64,000 nucleotides of DNA from Candidatus Methylospira mobilis (lineage in GTDB: Bacteria; Pseudomonadota; Gammaproteobacteria; Methylococcales; Methylococcaceae). The stretch spans positions 1,641,389-1,705,388 of the forward strand of contig NZ_CP044205.1 in NCBI RefSeq assembly GCF_009498235.1, given 5' to 3'. Numbering within the stretch: position 1 is the stretch's first letter; every line of letters begins with the position of its first letter. Made by a program: the position numbers and the translations under genes. Below the pieces are notes generated by a model. It worked only from the letters and a program-made list of their open reading frames with translations, was not told the DNA's origin and searched no databases. This document shows positions 18,684 to 27,657 of the stretch, piece after piece.

Positions 18684-20116
18684 TAATCGTTCTCCAGCAG
18701 TGTGCATATCTGTAAATAATCCACCTTGCCGTTGCTGAGGCGCGGCAGCATGTCCAGCACCAGATAACGGTAGGGCTGCATATAAGACGGCAATTGTCGT
18801 TGAACATGCTTGCGTACCTCATGGAGCGTCAGCGGTTGTTCAAGAACCAGAGCGGCTGCAGGGTGCTGTCCGGTTGCAGACGCATGCAAGCCGACTACCG
18901 CGCAGGCGGCTACCCCGTCCAGTCCGCACAGAACGGTTTCGATTTCTGCCGGTTCTATGCGGTATCCCGAGCACTTGAGCATACGCCCCAAACGGCCATG
19001 AAAGCTATATTCGCCGCGTTCGTTTCTGCTCACCCGGTCTCCTGTCGGGTACCAGCCGGCGCTGTTCAGCGCATTATGCAAACGTCCTTCGCTCCAATAG
19101 CCGCTTAGCAGCGCGGGTCCACGCACCCATAATTCGCCGTTGCCGGGCTCTATTTCCAGCACGGCCCCGCAGGCAGGCAGGCCGATAGGGATAGCCGAAA
19201 GCGGATCAAGAAGGCTGCGCTCCACCGGCCAGCAGCAGCAAACGTTGGTTTCTGTGGGGCCAAACAGATTATATAGCGCCGTATGGGGCAGGGCGTTCGC
19301 CAATCGCAGTAAGTCAGGCGTAGGAAAGATTTCTCCGGCGAACAGCAGAAAACGGAAATCCGGCGGTTTTTTGGTCAAATTCCCTTTGTAGGCTAGAAAC
19401 GACAGCAGGGATGGAACGGTATACCAGCCGCTGATTTTTTGTTCCTGCAGCCAGGCTCCGAGACGTGCCGGCGCCAGAAAGAAATTCGAAGGGACGAAGT
19501 GCAGGCTGGCGCCACGGCCAAGGACTGCATACAGATCGAAAGTGGATAAATCGAAGAAGAACGGCGCGCTGCTTGCGATGCGGTCGCAGGGGCATAATTT
19601 TACCAGGCCGGCCGCCCAGGCCGCAAAAGCCGCAACTGCGCCGTGGCTTAGCGCCACGCCTTTGGGATGGCCGGTTGAGCCGGACGTGTAAAGTATCATT
19701 GCCAGGTCGGATTCGAGGATTTTGACGTCGAACGGCTGGGCAGGCGGACAGAGATCGATGTTAAACCATGGCGTTCCTTCCGCAAGGTCCTGTGGCTGAT
19801 CGCCCGAGCCCAATACCACCGCAGCACCGGCATCCTTGATGATAAAAGCGCGCCGTTCCGGCGGATTTTTAATATCCAGCGGAACATAGCAGACGCCGGC
19901 AAGCAGTGCGCCGAACAAGGCGGCCGCCGCGGCAATTCCTCGTTCCATCTGTATGGCTGCGCGCTGACCGGGCCGGACGCCCATGGCCTGTAAAGCCGCT
20001 GCTATCGCATACGCCCGTTCCAGTAGGGTCGCATAGGTGATTTGCTTGTCGTTTTCCGCCAAAGCGATGGCGTCGGGCCGGACCATGCATTGATACAGCC
20101 AGGGCGTCAACAGCAT
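18683..20116 (-). CDS. Stand-alone amino acid adenylation enzyme (possible prolyl-AMP ligase)
   Basis: A 477-residue ANL-family enzyme that would activate an amino acid with ATP and load it on the adjacent carrier protein. Core motifs are A3 LYTSGSTGHPKGVALSH, A4 FFFDLSTFD, A5 NLFGPTETNVC, A7 YPTGDR, A8 GRLGRMLKCSGYRIEP and A10 PRLSNGKVDY with the catalytic Lys. Asp at the 235 position indicates an amino acid substrate. Aligning to the GrsA template by eye, I read the pocket as D-L-F-Y-L-A-L-V-C, close to the code I recall for stand-alone prolyl adenylases (PltF/RedM type). I start it at ATG 20116, 5 bases after the preceding gene; longer upstream readings overlap that gene. Confidence 0.87.
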   Translation of the reverse strand: MLLTPWLYQCMVRPDAIALAENDKQITYATLLERAYAIAAALQAMGVRPGQRAAIQMERGIAAAAALFGALLAGVCYVPLDIKNPPERRAFIIKDAGAAVVLGSGDQPQDLAEGTPWFNIDLCPPAQPFDVKILESDLAMILYTSGSTGHPKGVALSHGAVAAFAAWAAGLVKLCPCDRIASSAPFFFDLSTFDLYAVLGRGASLHFVPSNFFLAPARLGAWLQEQKISGWYTVPSLLSFLAYKGNLTKKPPDFRFLLFAGEIFPTPDLLRLANALPHTALYNLFGPTETNVCCCWPVERSLLDPLSAIPIGLPACGAVLEIEPGNGELWVRGPALLSGYWSEGRLHNALNSAGWYPTGDRVSRNERGEYSFHGRLGRMLKCSGYRIEPAEIETVLCGLDGVAACAVVGLHASATGQHPAAALVLEQPLTLHEVRKHVQRQLPSYMQPYRYLVLDMLPRLSNGKVDYLQICTLLEND

Positions 20117-20121
20117 AGCGA

Positions 20122-21450
20122 TTATGCCGATTCGCCCAATAGTTCCGCATCCATGAGGGTCATGAGCCGTTCCATCCTGTTTTCGTCGATTGCGGGGTGC
20201 AGGTAGTTGTAGGATAGGACGACCTGTCCGTTTATCTGTCCGGTCAGCAGAGCCAGTCCGGGAGGGAGCGTAACCCAGCTCAAATGAAACATGCTCTTGA
20301 CTGCCGCTGTCAGGAACGCGGTATTTTCGAAACGAACCTCGCCAAGATCGGAAAACCAGCACGAACTCAGCTCGCCACCGCTGTGTTGTTTGCGCAGTTG
20401 CCGGGCGTAGCGGCGAGGAGAAAGATATTGCCCCAGCCACATCAGCGGAAGATAGGCGAAGTCGAGTTCCTGGCGTACTGTCTGCCGGTATTGATCCAGC
20501 AAATGCTGAAACAGTTCGCTTCTGTTCCGCGCTTGTTCGCGCGTTGCCTGAGCGAACAGACAACCTATATGGTTGCCGAATAGCGGCGTCGAGGCGTTCT
20601 GTTTTCTCAAGTTGAACGCATAGGGGATGCAATAGCCGGCTTTGGGGACAGGCGGGCCGGCCAATTCCATGGCGCGCATAAAGCAGCCTATGGTGTATAG
20701 CGATTTGCCGGCAAGACCGGTATGACGTAAGGCCAGGCGGAAAATTACCGCGGATTGCTCCGGGCTGTAGCGGCGCACGCGCAGGCGCAAGGTTTGCGCG
20801 CCTTGCTCCATCGTGGTGGGGAGACTGCTGTCGAGGCTGTTGGCGCGCGCATTGTGGCGTATGGCCTTGAACATCAGCCGTATCGTTTTCGACAAGCCCC
20901 AACTCGATAATTTTTGCAGAACCAGTGAGGACGAGTTCTGCAGCGCGTCCGGGTTGCCGCGGTTCAGGAAGTTCAGCAGCATCTGTCCTCCGCGCGCATC
21001 AAGCAACGGATGCATCCAGCAGAGCATGAGCGCACCGCCTTTTTCTTGTTCCAGCCAGTGAAAACTGAGCGGTTGAGTCGTATCCATGGAGGCGGGGCGA
21101 TTGATGATTTCCAGCGCGCGTTGCCGGCAAAAAGAGGCGGCGTCCTCGTTCGGAGGGCATGGCTCGCACTCCAGCTGCAAGCGGCGCGTCGTAGCGACCC
21201 AGGCGTAATGGTTGCCGCGCCGTTCCATGCGGGCAGTGGCTTGCGGAAAATGTGCGGATAAAATATCCAGCCGCTGTTGTAAAAGCAGCAGGTCCGGCAC
21301 CGAGTCCAATTCCAGTACAAATCCGCAATAGCCGCCCGGCATGCCGGCGTTACGGATTTCCTGATCCAGTACGAAAGTGAAATAATCTGCGGGATTGAAT
21401 CGGACAGGAACCGTAGCGTCTTTCAGTTGAGCCGGGATTTTGTTATCCAT
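20122..21450 (-). CDS. Condensation-domain-like acyltransferase
   Basis: A 442-residue protein that looks like a free-standing NRPS condensation or alcohol-acyltransferase fold. The active-site motif HHxxxDG appears as MHPLLDA (His147, Asp151): the second, catalytic His and the Asp are kept, the first His is Met. A later segment, PYAFNLRK near residue 280, resembles the latch region of such enzymes. Its start overlaps the carrier-protein gene by 28 bases. It could transfer the carrier-bound acyl group to an amine, alcohol or lipid; the acceptor is unknown. Confidence 0.65.
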   Translation of the reverse strand: MDNKIPAQLKDATVPVRFNPADYFTFVLDQEIRNAGMPGGYCGFVLELDSVPDLLLLQQRLDILSAHFPQATARMERRGNHYAWVATTRRLQLECEPCPPNEDAASFCRQRALEIINRPASMDTTQPLSFHWLEQEKGGALMLCWMHPLLDARGGQMLLNFLNRGNPDALQNSSSLVLQKLSSWGLSKTIRLMFKAIRHNARANSLDSSLPTTMEQGAQTLRLRVRRYSPEQSAVIFRLALRHTGLAGKSLYTIGCFMRAMELAGPPVPKAGYCIPYAFNLRKQNASTPLFGNHIGCLFAQATREQARNRSELFQHLLDQYRQTVRQELDFAYLPLMWLGQYLSPRRYARQLRKQHSGGELSSCWFSDLGEVRFENTAFLTAAVKSMFHLSWVTLPPGLALLTGQINGQVVLSYNYLHPAIDENRMERLMTLMDAELLGESA

Positions 21451-21662
21451 AGTTCCAGTGCGTTCAGCGTACGGACATTGTCGGGTTCTATCTCCGTATC
21501 CGGCAAGGTTACCGCAAAGGTTTTTTCCGCGAACATGATCAGCCGCATCAATCCCATGCTGTCCAGGCCGGCTTCCAGCAAGTCGTCGCCGTCGCTGAAA
21601 ACGTCAGGATTATCGTGATGGATGATTTCGGAGAAAATAAAACTTTTCAGTTTATCTTTCAT
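21423..21662 (-). CDS. Acyl/peptidyl carrier protein
   Basis: A 79-residue four-helix carrier protein with the phosphopantetheine attachment motif AGLDSMG (Ser35). The size fits a discrete carrier rather than a fatty-acid ACP of the fab cluster. It is the first of four overlapping genes (carrier, condensation-like, adenylation, dehydrogenase), so it most likely carries the activated amino acid. Confidence 0.9.
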   Translation of the reverse strand: MKDKLKSFIFSEIIHHDNPDVFSDGDDLLEAGLDSMGLMRLIMFAEKTFAVTLPDTEIEPDNVRTLNALELWITKSRLN

Positions 21663-21701
21663 GTGCCGGAGGTCTCAAACGGAAAAGTGGATGGATTTTA
21701 A

Positions 21702-22208
21702 TTAATCATGGCGTAAGTCGGCTGTAAAAGGCAGCGCCGTCATGCCCCAACGCGGAACCGCGTCGCAGTAAGCTGTATAGGCGGGGCCAAACCGTGCACG
21801 AAGTACGGGTTCTTCATACAGCAAAACCAAAAGATGGAGCGCCAGTCCGACGCCTCCCGTGTAGACAAGCAACACACCCTGTTGAAAAAACAGGTTTTCC
21901 GCCAACAGTATAAGCAAAATACTTAAAAACATGGGATTACGCGTCCGCCGATATAATCCGGTCAGCACGAGCTTTTCCGGCGCGTCAATAGGCGCAGGAG
22001 TGCCGGCGCCTTGCACGGCAAATTCCCTTACGCAAAGGCAGTAGCCGGCGATGCCCGCGAGCATAATCACCATGGCGGGTAGCGCAAGCGCCGCTTGCGG
22101 GGCGGGACTAGTTTTCCACGTGAAGGTGATGAGCTGATAGGGCACAAAAACAGTAACCATTCCAGGGATCAGCGCCGTAAACAGCAGTATTTTAGTGACC
22201 AGAAGCAT
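21702..22208 (-). CDS. Membrane methyltransferase, ICMT/phospholipid methyltransferase type
   Basis: A 168-residue integral membrane protein with four or five hydrophobic segments. Its C-terminal motifs are those of the isoprenylcysteine carboxyl/phospholipid methyltransferase superfamily: GLYRRTRNPMFLS and EEPVLRARFGPAYTAYCDAV. These enzymes methylate carboxylates or amines of lipophilic substrates with S-adenosylmethionine. It lies 39 bases upstream of the carrier-protein gene on the same strand, so it may modify the product of that operon. Confidence 0.82.
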   Translation of the reverse strand: MLLVTKILLFTALIPGMVTVFVPYQLITFTWKTSPAPQAALALPAMVIMLAGIAGYCLCVREFAVQGAGTPAPIDAPEKLVLTGLYRRTRNPMFLSILLILLAENLFFQQGVLLVYTGGVGLALHLLVLLYEEPVLRARFGPAYTAYCDAVPRWGMTALPFTADLRHD

Positions 22209-22411
22209 GTATACAACCTATATACTGTTTACTATTGAGGGGCTTGCAAAGCGCATAAAAGCGAGCGGAAATTAGTTGCAGGAACGGCAGAAAAAACTAA
22301 CCTGCCCCTATAATGATAAAATAGAAGCGTCTAAAATCCAGTCTTATCAAAGATATGAGCATACTGCGGGATACGTTATCACAGACATGGCTGATTATAC
22401 AAGTACGGTAG

Positions 22412-22438
22412 GTTGGGGTGAACGACAGGAACCCCAAC
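22412..22438. repeat. Short palindromic repeat GTTGGGGT/ACCCCAAC
   Basis: An 8-bp perfect stem with an 11-base loop preceded by GGTAG. It resembles dispersed palindromes of the type TAGGTTGGGGTGA..AACCCCAAC seen in many genomes. There is no T-tract, so it is not a clear terminator. Confidence 0.45.
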
Positions 22439-22484
22439 GCAAACCCCGGTAGGGGGCGGTTCGTAAATCAACGGAGTTATTGTC

Positions 22485-23759
22485 TTATCCGAAACTGTCT
22501 TTCCGGATGTGCTCCTGCCAGTTTTTGGCGAGATGCGCTTCCTGCGCATGGTCCGCATTCATCGGCGTTTCGCCGGTGGTTGTTGCGATCAGGCGTTTAT
22601 CGGCGGTGGTGCGCGCATAAACGCCGGTGATTGATATTGCGTAATCGGGCGCCAGAAAGCTGTAGCAATGGTTGATCAGCGACGGAGGCGACGGCGTGCG
22701 CTCGTTCAGCAGGTTGACGATGGCGAGCGCGCAGATTTTGGCCTGGGAGTTGGCTGAAAAAGCCGATTTCGGCATCGGATAAGCGATGCAGGCGTCGCCG
22801 ATGACATGAACCCTAGGCAGTAAAGTCGATTCGAAGCTGTCGAAATCGACAGGACACCAGCCGCCTGCATCGCTCAGTCCGTTTTCTTCGGCGAAACTCC
22901 CGGCTTTTTGCGGGGGTATCACGTTCAGCACGTCGGCGCGATGTTCATTGAAGTGCGTGGTAACTGTGAGCGTATCGACGTTAACTTGCTCGATCAGGCC
23001 TTCACTTTCGGACGGCAGCCATTCGATCATGCCGGGATACAGCGTTTTCCAGCCTTCGAAAAATAACGCCTGTTTGGAGAATTGGGTTTTCGCGTCGAGG
23101 ATAATAATTTTCGAGCGCGGTTTGCAGCGCTGCAGATAGTTGGCGATCAGCGACGCGCGTTCGTAAGGGCCGGGCGGGCAACGGTAGGGGGCGGCGGGAA
23201 CGGTCAGCATCACCACGCCGCCGTCCGGCATGGCGCGTAACTGGTTGCGCAGCAGCATGGTTTGCGGCCCGGCTTTCCACGCGTGCGCCACGCGTTGGCT
23301 GGCGGCAAAGTCGTAGCCCGCTATCGCATCCCAGCGAAAATCGATACCGGGTGCGACCACCAGTCTGTCGTAATGCAGTTTGCCGCCGTCCTTAAGCGCC
23401 AAAACGCGGTTTTTGTTGTCGATGCGCGCGGCTTGCGCCGTTACGACTTCGATTTCGGCATTCTGCCGCAGATGCGCGTAATCGATTGCCAAATCGTCGA
23501 GTTTGCGCCATCCGGCCAGAACTTCGTTCGATCCGGGACAGGACAGATTACGCGGATTCGGTTCCACCAAGGTGACCCTGATGCCGGGATCGAGCAGGCG
23601 GATATATCGTGCTGTTGTCGCGCCGCCATAGCCGCCGCCAACGACTACGACGCGTGCTTTGCTTGTTGCGGCTTGCTTCGCAGGCGAGGCGCTGCACGCG
23701 CTCAGTCCTAACAGCGCGCCCAGCTTCAGGAATCCGCGGCGGTTCAGTTTCCGGGTCAT
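22485..23759 (-). CDS. fccB: Sulfide dehydrogenase (flavocytochrome c) flavoprotein subunit
   Basis: FccB oxidises sulfide in the periplasm and passes electrons through FAD to the cytochrome subunit. The 424-residue protein has a twin-arginine signal (NRRGFLKLGA) followed by a lipobox-like LSAC (Cys22), and the FAD motif VVVVGGGYGGATTA. Cys74 in NLSCPGSNEVLAG matches the Cys that binds FAD covalently in Allochromatium. The redox-active Cys pair is present in YRCPPGPYE and GDACIAYPMPKSAFSANSQ. Its ATG overlaps the fccA stop (ATGA). The combination of Tat signal and lipobox suggests membrane anchoring. Confidence 0.93.
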   Translation of the reverse strand: MTRKLNRRGFLKLGALLGLSACSASPAKQAATSKARVVVVGGGYGGATTARYIRLLDPGIRVTLVEPNPRNLSCPGSNEVLAGWRKLDDLAIDYAHLRQNAEIEVVTAQAARIDNKNRVLALKDGGKLHYDRLVVAPGIDFRWDAIAGYDFAASQRVAHAWKAGPQTMLLRNQLRAMPDGGVVMLTVPAAPYRCPPGPYERASLIANYLQRCKPRSKIIILDAKTQFSKQALFFEGWKTLYPGMIEWLPSESEGLIEQVNVDTLTVTTHFNEHRADVLNVIPPQKAGSFAEENGLSDAGGWCPVDFDSFESTLLPRVHVIGDACIAYPMPKSAFSANSQAKICALAIVNLLNERTPSPPSLINHCYSFLAPDYAISITGVYARTTADKRLIATTTGETPMNADHAQEAHLAKNWQEHIRKDSFG

Positions 23760-24088
23760 GGCGATACGGGCGCTTGGCGGCTTAGGTAGTCAGCCATTTT
23801 TTGCAGCTCGGATTCATCGTAGCCGCGCGCAATCCGGTTCATGATTGATGAGACGCGTTTTCCGCTTTTGAAATCGATCATCCTTTGTATAAAAACCGGT
23901 GCTTCCATGCCGTCAAGACGTGGTAAACCGGACACCCCGGTTTGTGTTCCGTGACAACCGCTGCAGGCGAGCGTCAGTGCCGCGGCGTCAGCGGGGGCAT
24001 GAACGCTTTCCTGAGTTGCTGCGCCTGCGAGTACCGGCAACAGCAGCACGCTGCAAAACAGCAAATGTTTCGTTTCAATGTCGCTCAT
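23756..24088 (-). CDS. fccA: Sulfide dehydrogenase cytochrome c subunit
   Basis: A 110-residue exported class I cytochrome c with a signal peptide, one haem site CSGCH (Cys42, Cys45, His46) and a Met in SSIMNRIARGY that may be the sixth ligand. It is single-haem, unlike the dihaem subunit of Allochromatium FccA. It would take electrons from FccB and pass them to soluble cytochromes. It overlaps fccB by four bases. Confidence 0.9.
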   Translation of the reverse strand: MSDIETKHLLFCSVLLLPVLAGAATQESVHAPADAAALTLACSGCHGTQTGVSGLPRLDGMEAPVFIQRMIDFKSGKRVSSIMNRIARGYDESELQKMADYLSRQAPVSP

Positions 24089-24219
24089 GTTGTGTTACCG
24101 CAGCGTTCAGTCTAATGGCGAAGACTAATTGAAACAGAATTGCGTATACTAGTCACCGGTTTTATACAGGCCGGTCTTCAGTTGATCAGGCCTTTTTCGT
24201 TTGGGTCGTGGAGCAGGAA

Positions 24220-24741
24220 ATGTCTGAAATTGAATATGAAGTACGTGAGCAGGATTTGGTGGCTTTTAACGAGTACCAGCTGAACGGTTCCAGCGCCGTT
24301 AAAAAGATTTTGCGCATGCATCGGGCAACGGTGCCTGCGCTTATCGTTATTACCGCATTAAGCATCTATTTTTACTATAAGGATCTTGCTTCCGCGCTTT
24401 ATGTCGGCGGTGCGGGACTGATATGGGCGATTGCTGTTCCGTACTATTTTCGCTGGAGCTGGCGCAAGCAGATACAAGGGCGATTCACGGCTGAAATGAA
24501 AGCGGTAGTGTGCGGCGCAACGACATTGCGTATTACCCCGGAAGGCTTGGTGGAGCTGCGTGGCGGCGTGCAATCGAAACTACCCTGGCGCGAACTTCTG
24601 CGCATAGAGCTGACTCCCCGTTACGCCTTTATTTTCACCGACGTCGATAGCGCTGTTATTGTGCCTCGGGAAACATTGACGCGCGGCGATCTGCAGCAGT
24701 TTGTGCGCTCGGCGGACGCCTACATTGAAAAGGCGTCCTGA
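24220..24741 (+). CDS. YcxB-like membrane protein
   Basis: A 173-residue protein with two adjacent transmembrane segments (about 35-75) and a C-terminal beta-rich domain (LRITPEGLVELRGG, LPWRELLRIELTPRYAFIFTD). This is the layout of YcxB-family proteins, whose function is unknown. ATG 24220 has GGAG about 7 bases upstream and is preferred to GTG 24208. It may be cotranscribed with yheS, 21 bases downstream. Confidence 0.7.
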   Translation: MSEIEYEVREQDLVAFNEYQLNGSSAVKKILRMHRATVPALIVITALSIYFYYKDLASALYVGGAGLIWAIAVPYYFRWSWRKQIQGRFTAEMKAVVCGATTLRITPEGLVELRGGVQSKLPWRELLRIELTPRYAFIFTDVDSAVIVPRETLTRGDLQQFVRSADAYIEKAS

Positions 24742-24762
24742 TCTCGTTGCCGGGTTGAGATC

Positions 24763-26667
24763 ATGATACGTTTGAATGAGCTGTCGCTACGGCGCGGCGT
24801 GAAATCCCTGCTGGAAAATGTCAGCCTGACGGTGCACGACGGGCAAAAAGTAGGGCTGACCGGCGCCAACGGCGTCGGCAAATCCAGTCTGTTCGGGCTG
24901 TTTCTAGGGGCTCTGCAGCCGGATACCGGCACGCTGGACTTGCCCCCGCATCAGGTGATCGCGCATGTGGCTCAGGAAACGCCGCCGGACAGTCGCGCCG
25001 CGCAGGAGTACGTGCTGGATGGCGATCATGAATTGCGCGACGTTCAGCAGCGCATGGAGGTGATCGATCCCGGGCAGGACGGTCTGGCTTATGCGCATCT
25101 GCAAAGCCACTACGAGGCGATAGGCGGTTATACCGCCAATGCCCGCGCCGCGCGGCTGCTGCATGGGCTGGGGTTTGCTCCGGGCGACGAACTGCGCAGC
25201 GTCAGCGAGTTTTCCGGCGGCTGGCGCATGCGCTTGAATCTGGCGCAGGCGCTGATGTGCCGTTCCGATATCCTGTTGCTGGACGAGCCGACCAACCATC
25301 TGGATATCGATGCGGTGATCTGGCTGCAGGACTGGCTGCTTGCCTATGCCGGGACATTGGTGCTGATTTCACATGACCGCGATTTTCTCGATGAAGTATG
25401 CGATCACATCATACATATCGAAAATCGCAAGGCGACGCTGATCACCGGGAACTACAGCGCGTTCGAACTCCGGCGCGCGGAATTGCTGTCGCAGCAGCAA
25501 TCGGCCAGGGAAAAGCAGCAGCGCGAAATCGCGCATATACAATCCTACGTCGAGCGCTTCCGCGCCCAGGCCACCAAGGCGCGGCAGGCGCAGAGCCGGT
25601 TGAAGGCTCTGGCGCGCATGGAGCTCATTGCGCAGGCGGAGGCGGACTCTCCGTTCGATTTTCATTTGCTGCCGCCCTCGAAGCTGCCGCGTCCGTTATT
25701 GCGTTTCGATCAGGTCGGCGCCGGATACGGAGCGCGGATGCAACTGGACGGCGTCAGTTTCACGCTGTCCCCGGGCGACCGCATCGGCTTGCTGGGCGCC
25801 AACGGCGCGGGCAAATCAACCTTGATCAAAGCCATGGCCGGCGTACTCGACATTCAGCAAGGAAAACGGGTTGCCGCCCAGGATTTACGCATCGGTTATT
25901 TTGCCCAGCACCAGATCGAACAGCTCAGTCTGGATGAAAGTCCGCTCTGGCATGTGCAGCGTTTGAATCCTGCTGCGACCGAAAAGGAATTGCGCAATTT
26001 TCTGGGCGGGTTCAATTTTCAGGGCGATCAGGCCCTGGCCTCGATCGCGCCTTTTTCCGGAGGCGAAAAGGCGCGTCTGGCCCTGGCGCTGCTGATTTAT
26101 CAGCGTCCGAATCTATTGCTGCTGGACGAGCCGACCAACCATCTCGATCTGGAAATGCGCGACGCGTTGAATCGCGCGCTGCAGGATTTCGAAGGAGCGC
26201 TGGTGTTGGTTTCTCACGACCGTTATCTGTTGCGCAGCGTAGCGGACCAGTTCTGGTGGGTAGTCGATCACCGTTTGCAGCCCTTCGACGGCGATCTGGA
26301 CGATTATCGCCGCGTATTGGCCGAGCATCGGCGCGCGATGCAGGACAGCGCGGCATCAGCCAAAAAAACGGACCCGGCACGGCGCGATCAGCGCAAGCCC
26401 GACGCCGGGCAGCGCCAGCAGTTGCGGGCGTTGCAACAGGTAGTGGATCGCGCGGAGCGTGAGGTGGAAAAACTGACGCAAACCCGTTCCGAGCTGGAAA
26501 CCGAGCTGGCCGATCCCGCGCTTTATCTATCGGAGAACAGGGAGCGCATGCAGCGGATCGTACATAAAAAGAACGAAATCGACAGTCAGCTCCAGGATGC
26601 GGAAAACCGCTGGCTTGAAGCCGGCGAGAAACTTGACAATGCTCAAACGGCATTGCAGGATGCTTGA
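24763..26667 (+). CDS. yheS: ABC-F family ATPase YheS
   Basis: A soluble ATPase of 634 residues with two ABC cassettes and no membrane part, of the ribosome-associated ABC-F class. Cassette 1 has Walker A GANGVGKSS, signature FSGGWRMRL and Walker B LLLDEPTNHLD. Cassette 2 has GANGAGKST, FSGGEKARL and LLLDEPTNHLD. The interdomain linker with FRAQATKARQAQSRLKAL and a C-terminal coiled coil complete it. Sequence and length match E. coli YheS better than Uup or EttA. Confidence 0.93.
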   Translation: MIRLNELSLRRGVKSLLENVSLTVHDGQKVGLTGANGVGKSSLFGLFLGALQPDTGTLDLPPHQVIAHVAQETPPDSRAAQEYVLDGDHELRDVQQRMEVIDPGQDGLAYAHLQSHYEAIGGYTANARAARLLHGLGFAPGDELRSVSEFSGGWRMRLNLAQALMCRSDILLLDEPTNHLDIDAVIWLQDWLLAYAGTLVLISHDRDFLDEVCDHIIHIENRKATLITGNYSAFELRRAELLSQQQSAREKQQREIAHIQSYVERFRAQATKARQAQSRLKALARMELIAQAEADSPFDFHLLPPSKLPRPLLRFDQVGAGYGARMQLDGVSFTLSPGDRIGLLGANGAGKSTLIKAMAGVLDIQQGKRVAAQDLRIGYFAQHQIEQLSLDESPLWHVQRLNPAATEKELRNFLGGFNFQGDQALASIAPFSGGEKARLALALLIYQRPNLLLLDEPTNHLDLEMRDALNRALQDFEGALVLVSHDRYLLRSVADQFWWVVDHRLQPFDGDLDDYRRVLAEHRRAMQDSAASAKKTDPARRDQRKPDAGQRQQLRALQQVVDRAEREVEKLTQTRSELETELADPALYLSENRERMQRIVHKKNEIDSQLQDAENRWLEAGEKLDNAQTALQDA

Positions 26668-26690
26668 AACCTTGTAATCAGGTAACGACC

Positions 26691-27194
26691 GTGGCTTTAA
26701 TCAAACTCTTTGTAGATATTGTCCTGTTCCGGAAAGGGCCACAGGATGTACCCGCGTCCCAGTTGATGCTGGGTCTCTGCATGCTGGCCTATCTGTTGAT
26801 AGGCGAAGTAATGTTGCTGATGGAAGAAAGCCTGCTGCGCGCCACGCTGCAGGTAGCGTTGGATGCAGTCATGCTGGCCGGCTTTGTGGTTGTTACGTTG
26901 AAGTTTGCCGGTTATGGCGAGCGCGTATTGCAGACGCTGAGCGCCTTGCTGGGAGTCGACGCGTTGATCAGCATGATTGCTTTCCCGGTGATGATTTCCC
27001 TGTCGTCCGGCCCGGAACGGGGTGGTGGGTATTTGCTGGTCATGCTGATGGTATGGCATCTCGCGGTCATGGCTCATATTTTTCGTCACGCCCTGTCCCG
27101 CTCATGGTGGGTGGGTTATGCCGTAGCGATGGTTTATACTCTGTTGAGTTTTCAGATATTGCAATTACTGTTCGGCGACTCGTCTTCCTCATAG
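26691..27194 (+). CDS. Membrane protein of unknown function
   Basis: A 167-residue hydrophobic protein with about four transmembrane helices (about 25-45, 50-70, 85-105, 140-160) and few charged residues. I do not recognise the family. GTG 26691 is chosen as start because an AGG lies 9 bases upstream; a TTG at 26664 overlapping the yheS stop is possible. The next gene, a universal stress protein, starts 9 bases after its stop, so the two are probably cotranscribed. Confidence 0.75.
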   Translation: MALIKLFVDIVLFRKGPQDVPASQLMLGLCMLAYLLIGEVMLLMEESLLRATLQVALDAVMLAGFVVVTLKFAGYGERVLQTLSALLGVDALISMIAFPVMISLSSGPERGGGYLLVMLMVWHLAVMAHIFRHALSRSWWVGYAVAMVYTLLSFQILQLLFGDSSSS

Positions 27195-27203
27195 GAGGTT
27201 ATT

Positions 27204-27644
27204 ATGAAAACTTACCGGAAAATCCTGCTGGCGGTCGATTTCGCGGATCATTTGAAAGTGGTGGTCGATCGCGCGCAAAGTTTGACCGAACTTTACCAGG
27301 CCGATTTAACCGTCCTGCACGTGGTTGAATACATTCCGTTGAGCGAGCCGGTTTACGGTTCCGTCCTGCCTTTGGATATCGACTTGACGGAACAGTTGGC
27401 GCAAGCGGCGCGCAAGCGCCTGCATACCATAACCAAACGCCTGAATTTGCCCGACACAGCCTTGCGCGTCGAAATCGGCAGCCCGAAATCGGAAATTATA
27501 CGCGTCGCCGAAGAGTCAAAAGCCGATTTGATCGTTCTCGGTTCTCATGGAAGACATGGCATTGCCTTGCTGCTCGGATCAACCGCGACCTCCGTTTTGC
27601 ATCACGCCACCTGCGATGTGCTGGCCGTTAAATTGAAAACCTGA
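27204..27644 (+). CDS. Universal stress protein, UspA family
   Basis: A 146-residue single USP domain. It starts with YRKILLAVDFADH and ends with LIVLGSHGRHGIALLLGSTA, the nucleotide-binding loop region, followed by a beta-strand DVLAVKL. Length is typical. A consensus AGGAGG ribosome site lies 7 bases before the ATG, so expression is probably strong. The neighbours do not define a specific role. Confidence 0.92.
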   Translation: MKTYRKILLAVDFADHLKVVVDRAQSLTELYQADLTVLHVVEYIPLSEPVYGSVLPLDIDLTEQLAQAARKRLHTITKRLNLPDTALRVEIGSPKSEIIRVAEESKADLIVLGSHGRHGIALLLGSTATSVLHHATCDVLAVKLKT

Positions 27645-27657
27645 TATTTGGTGATCC

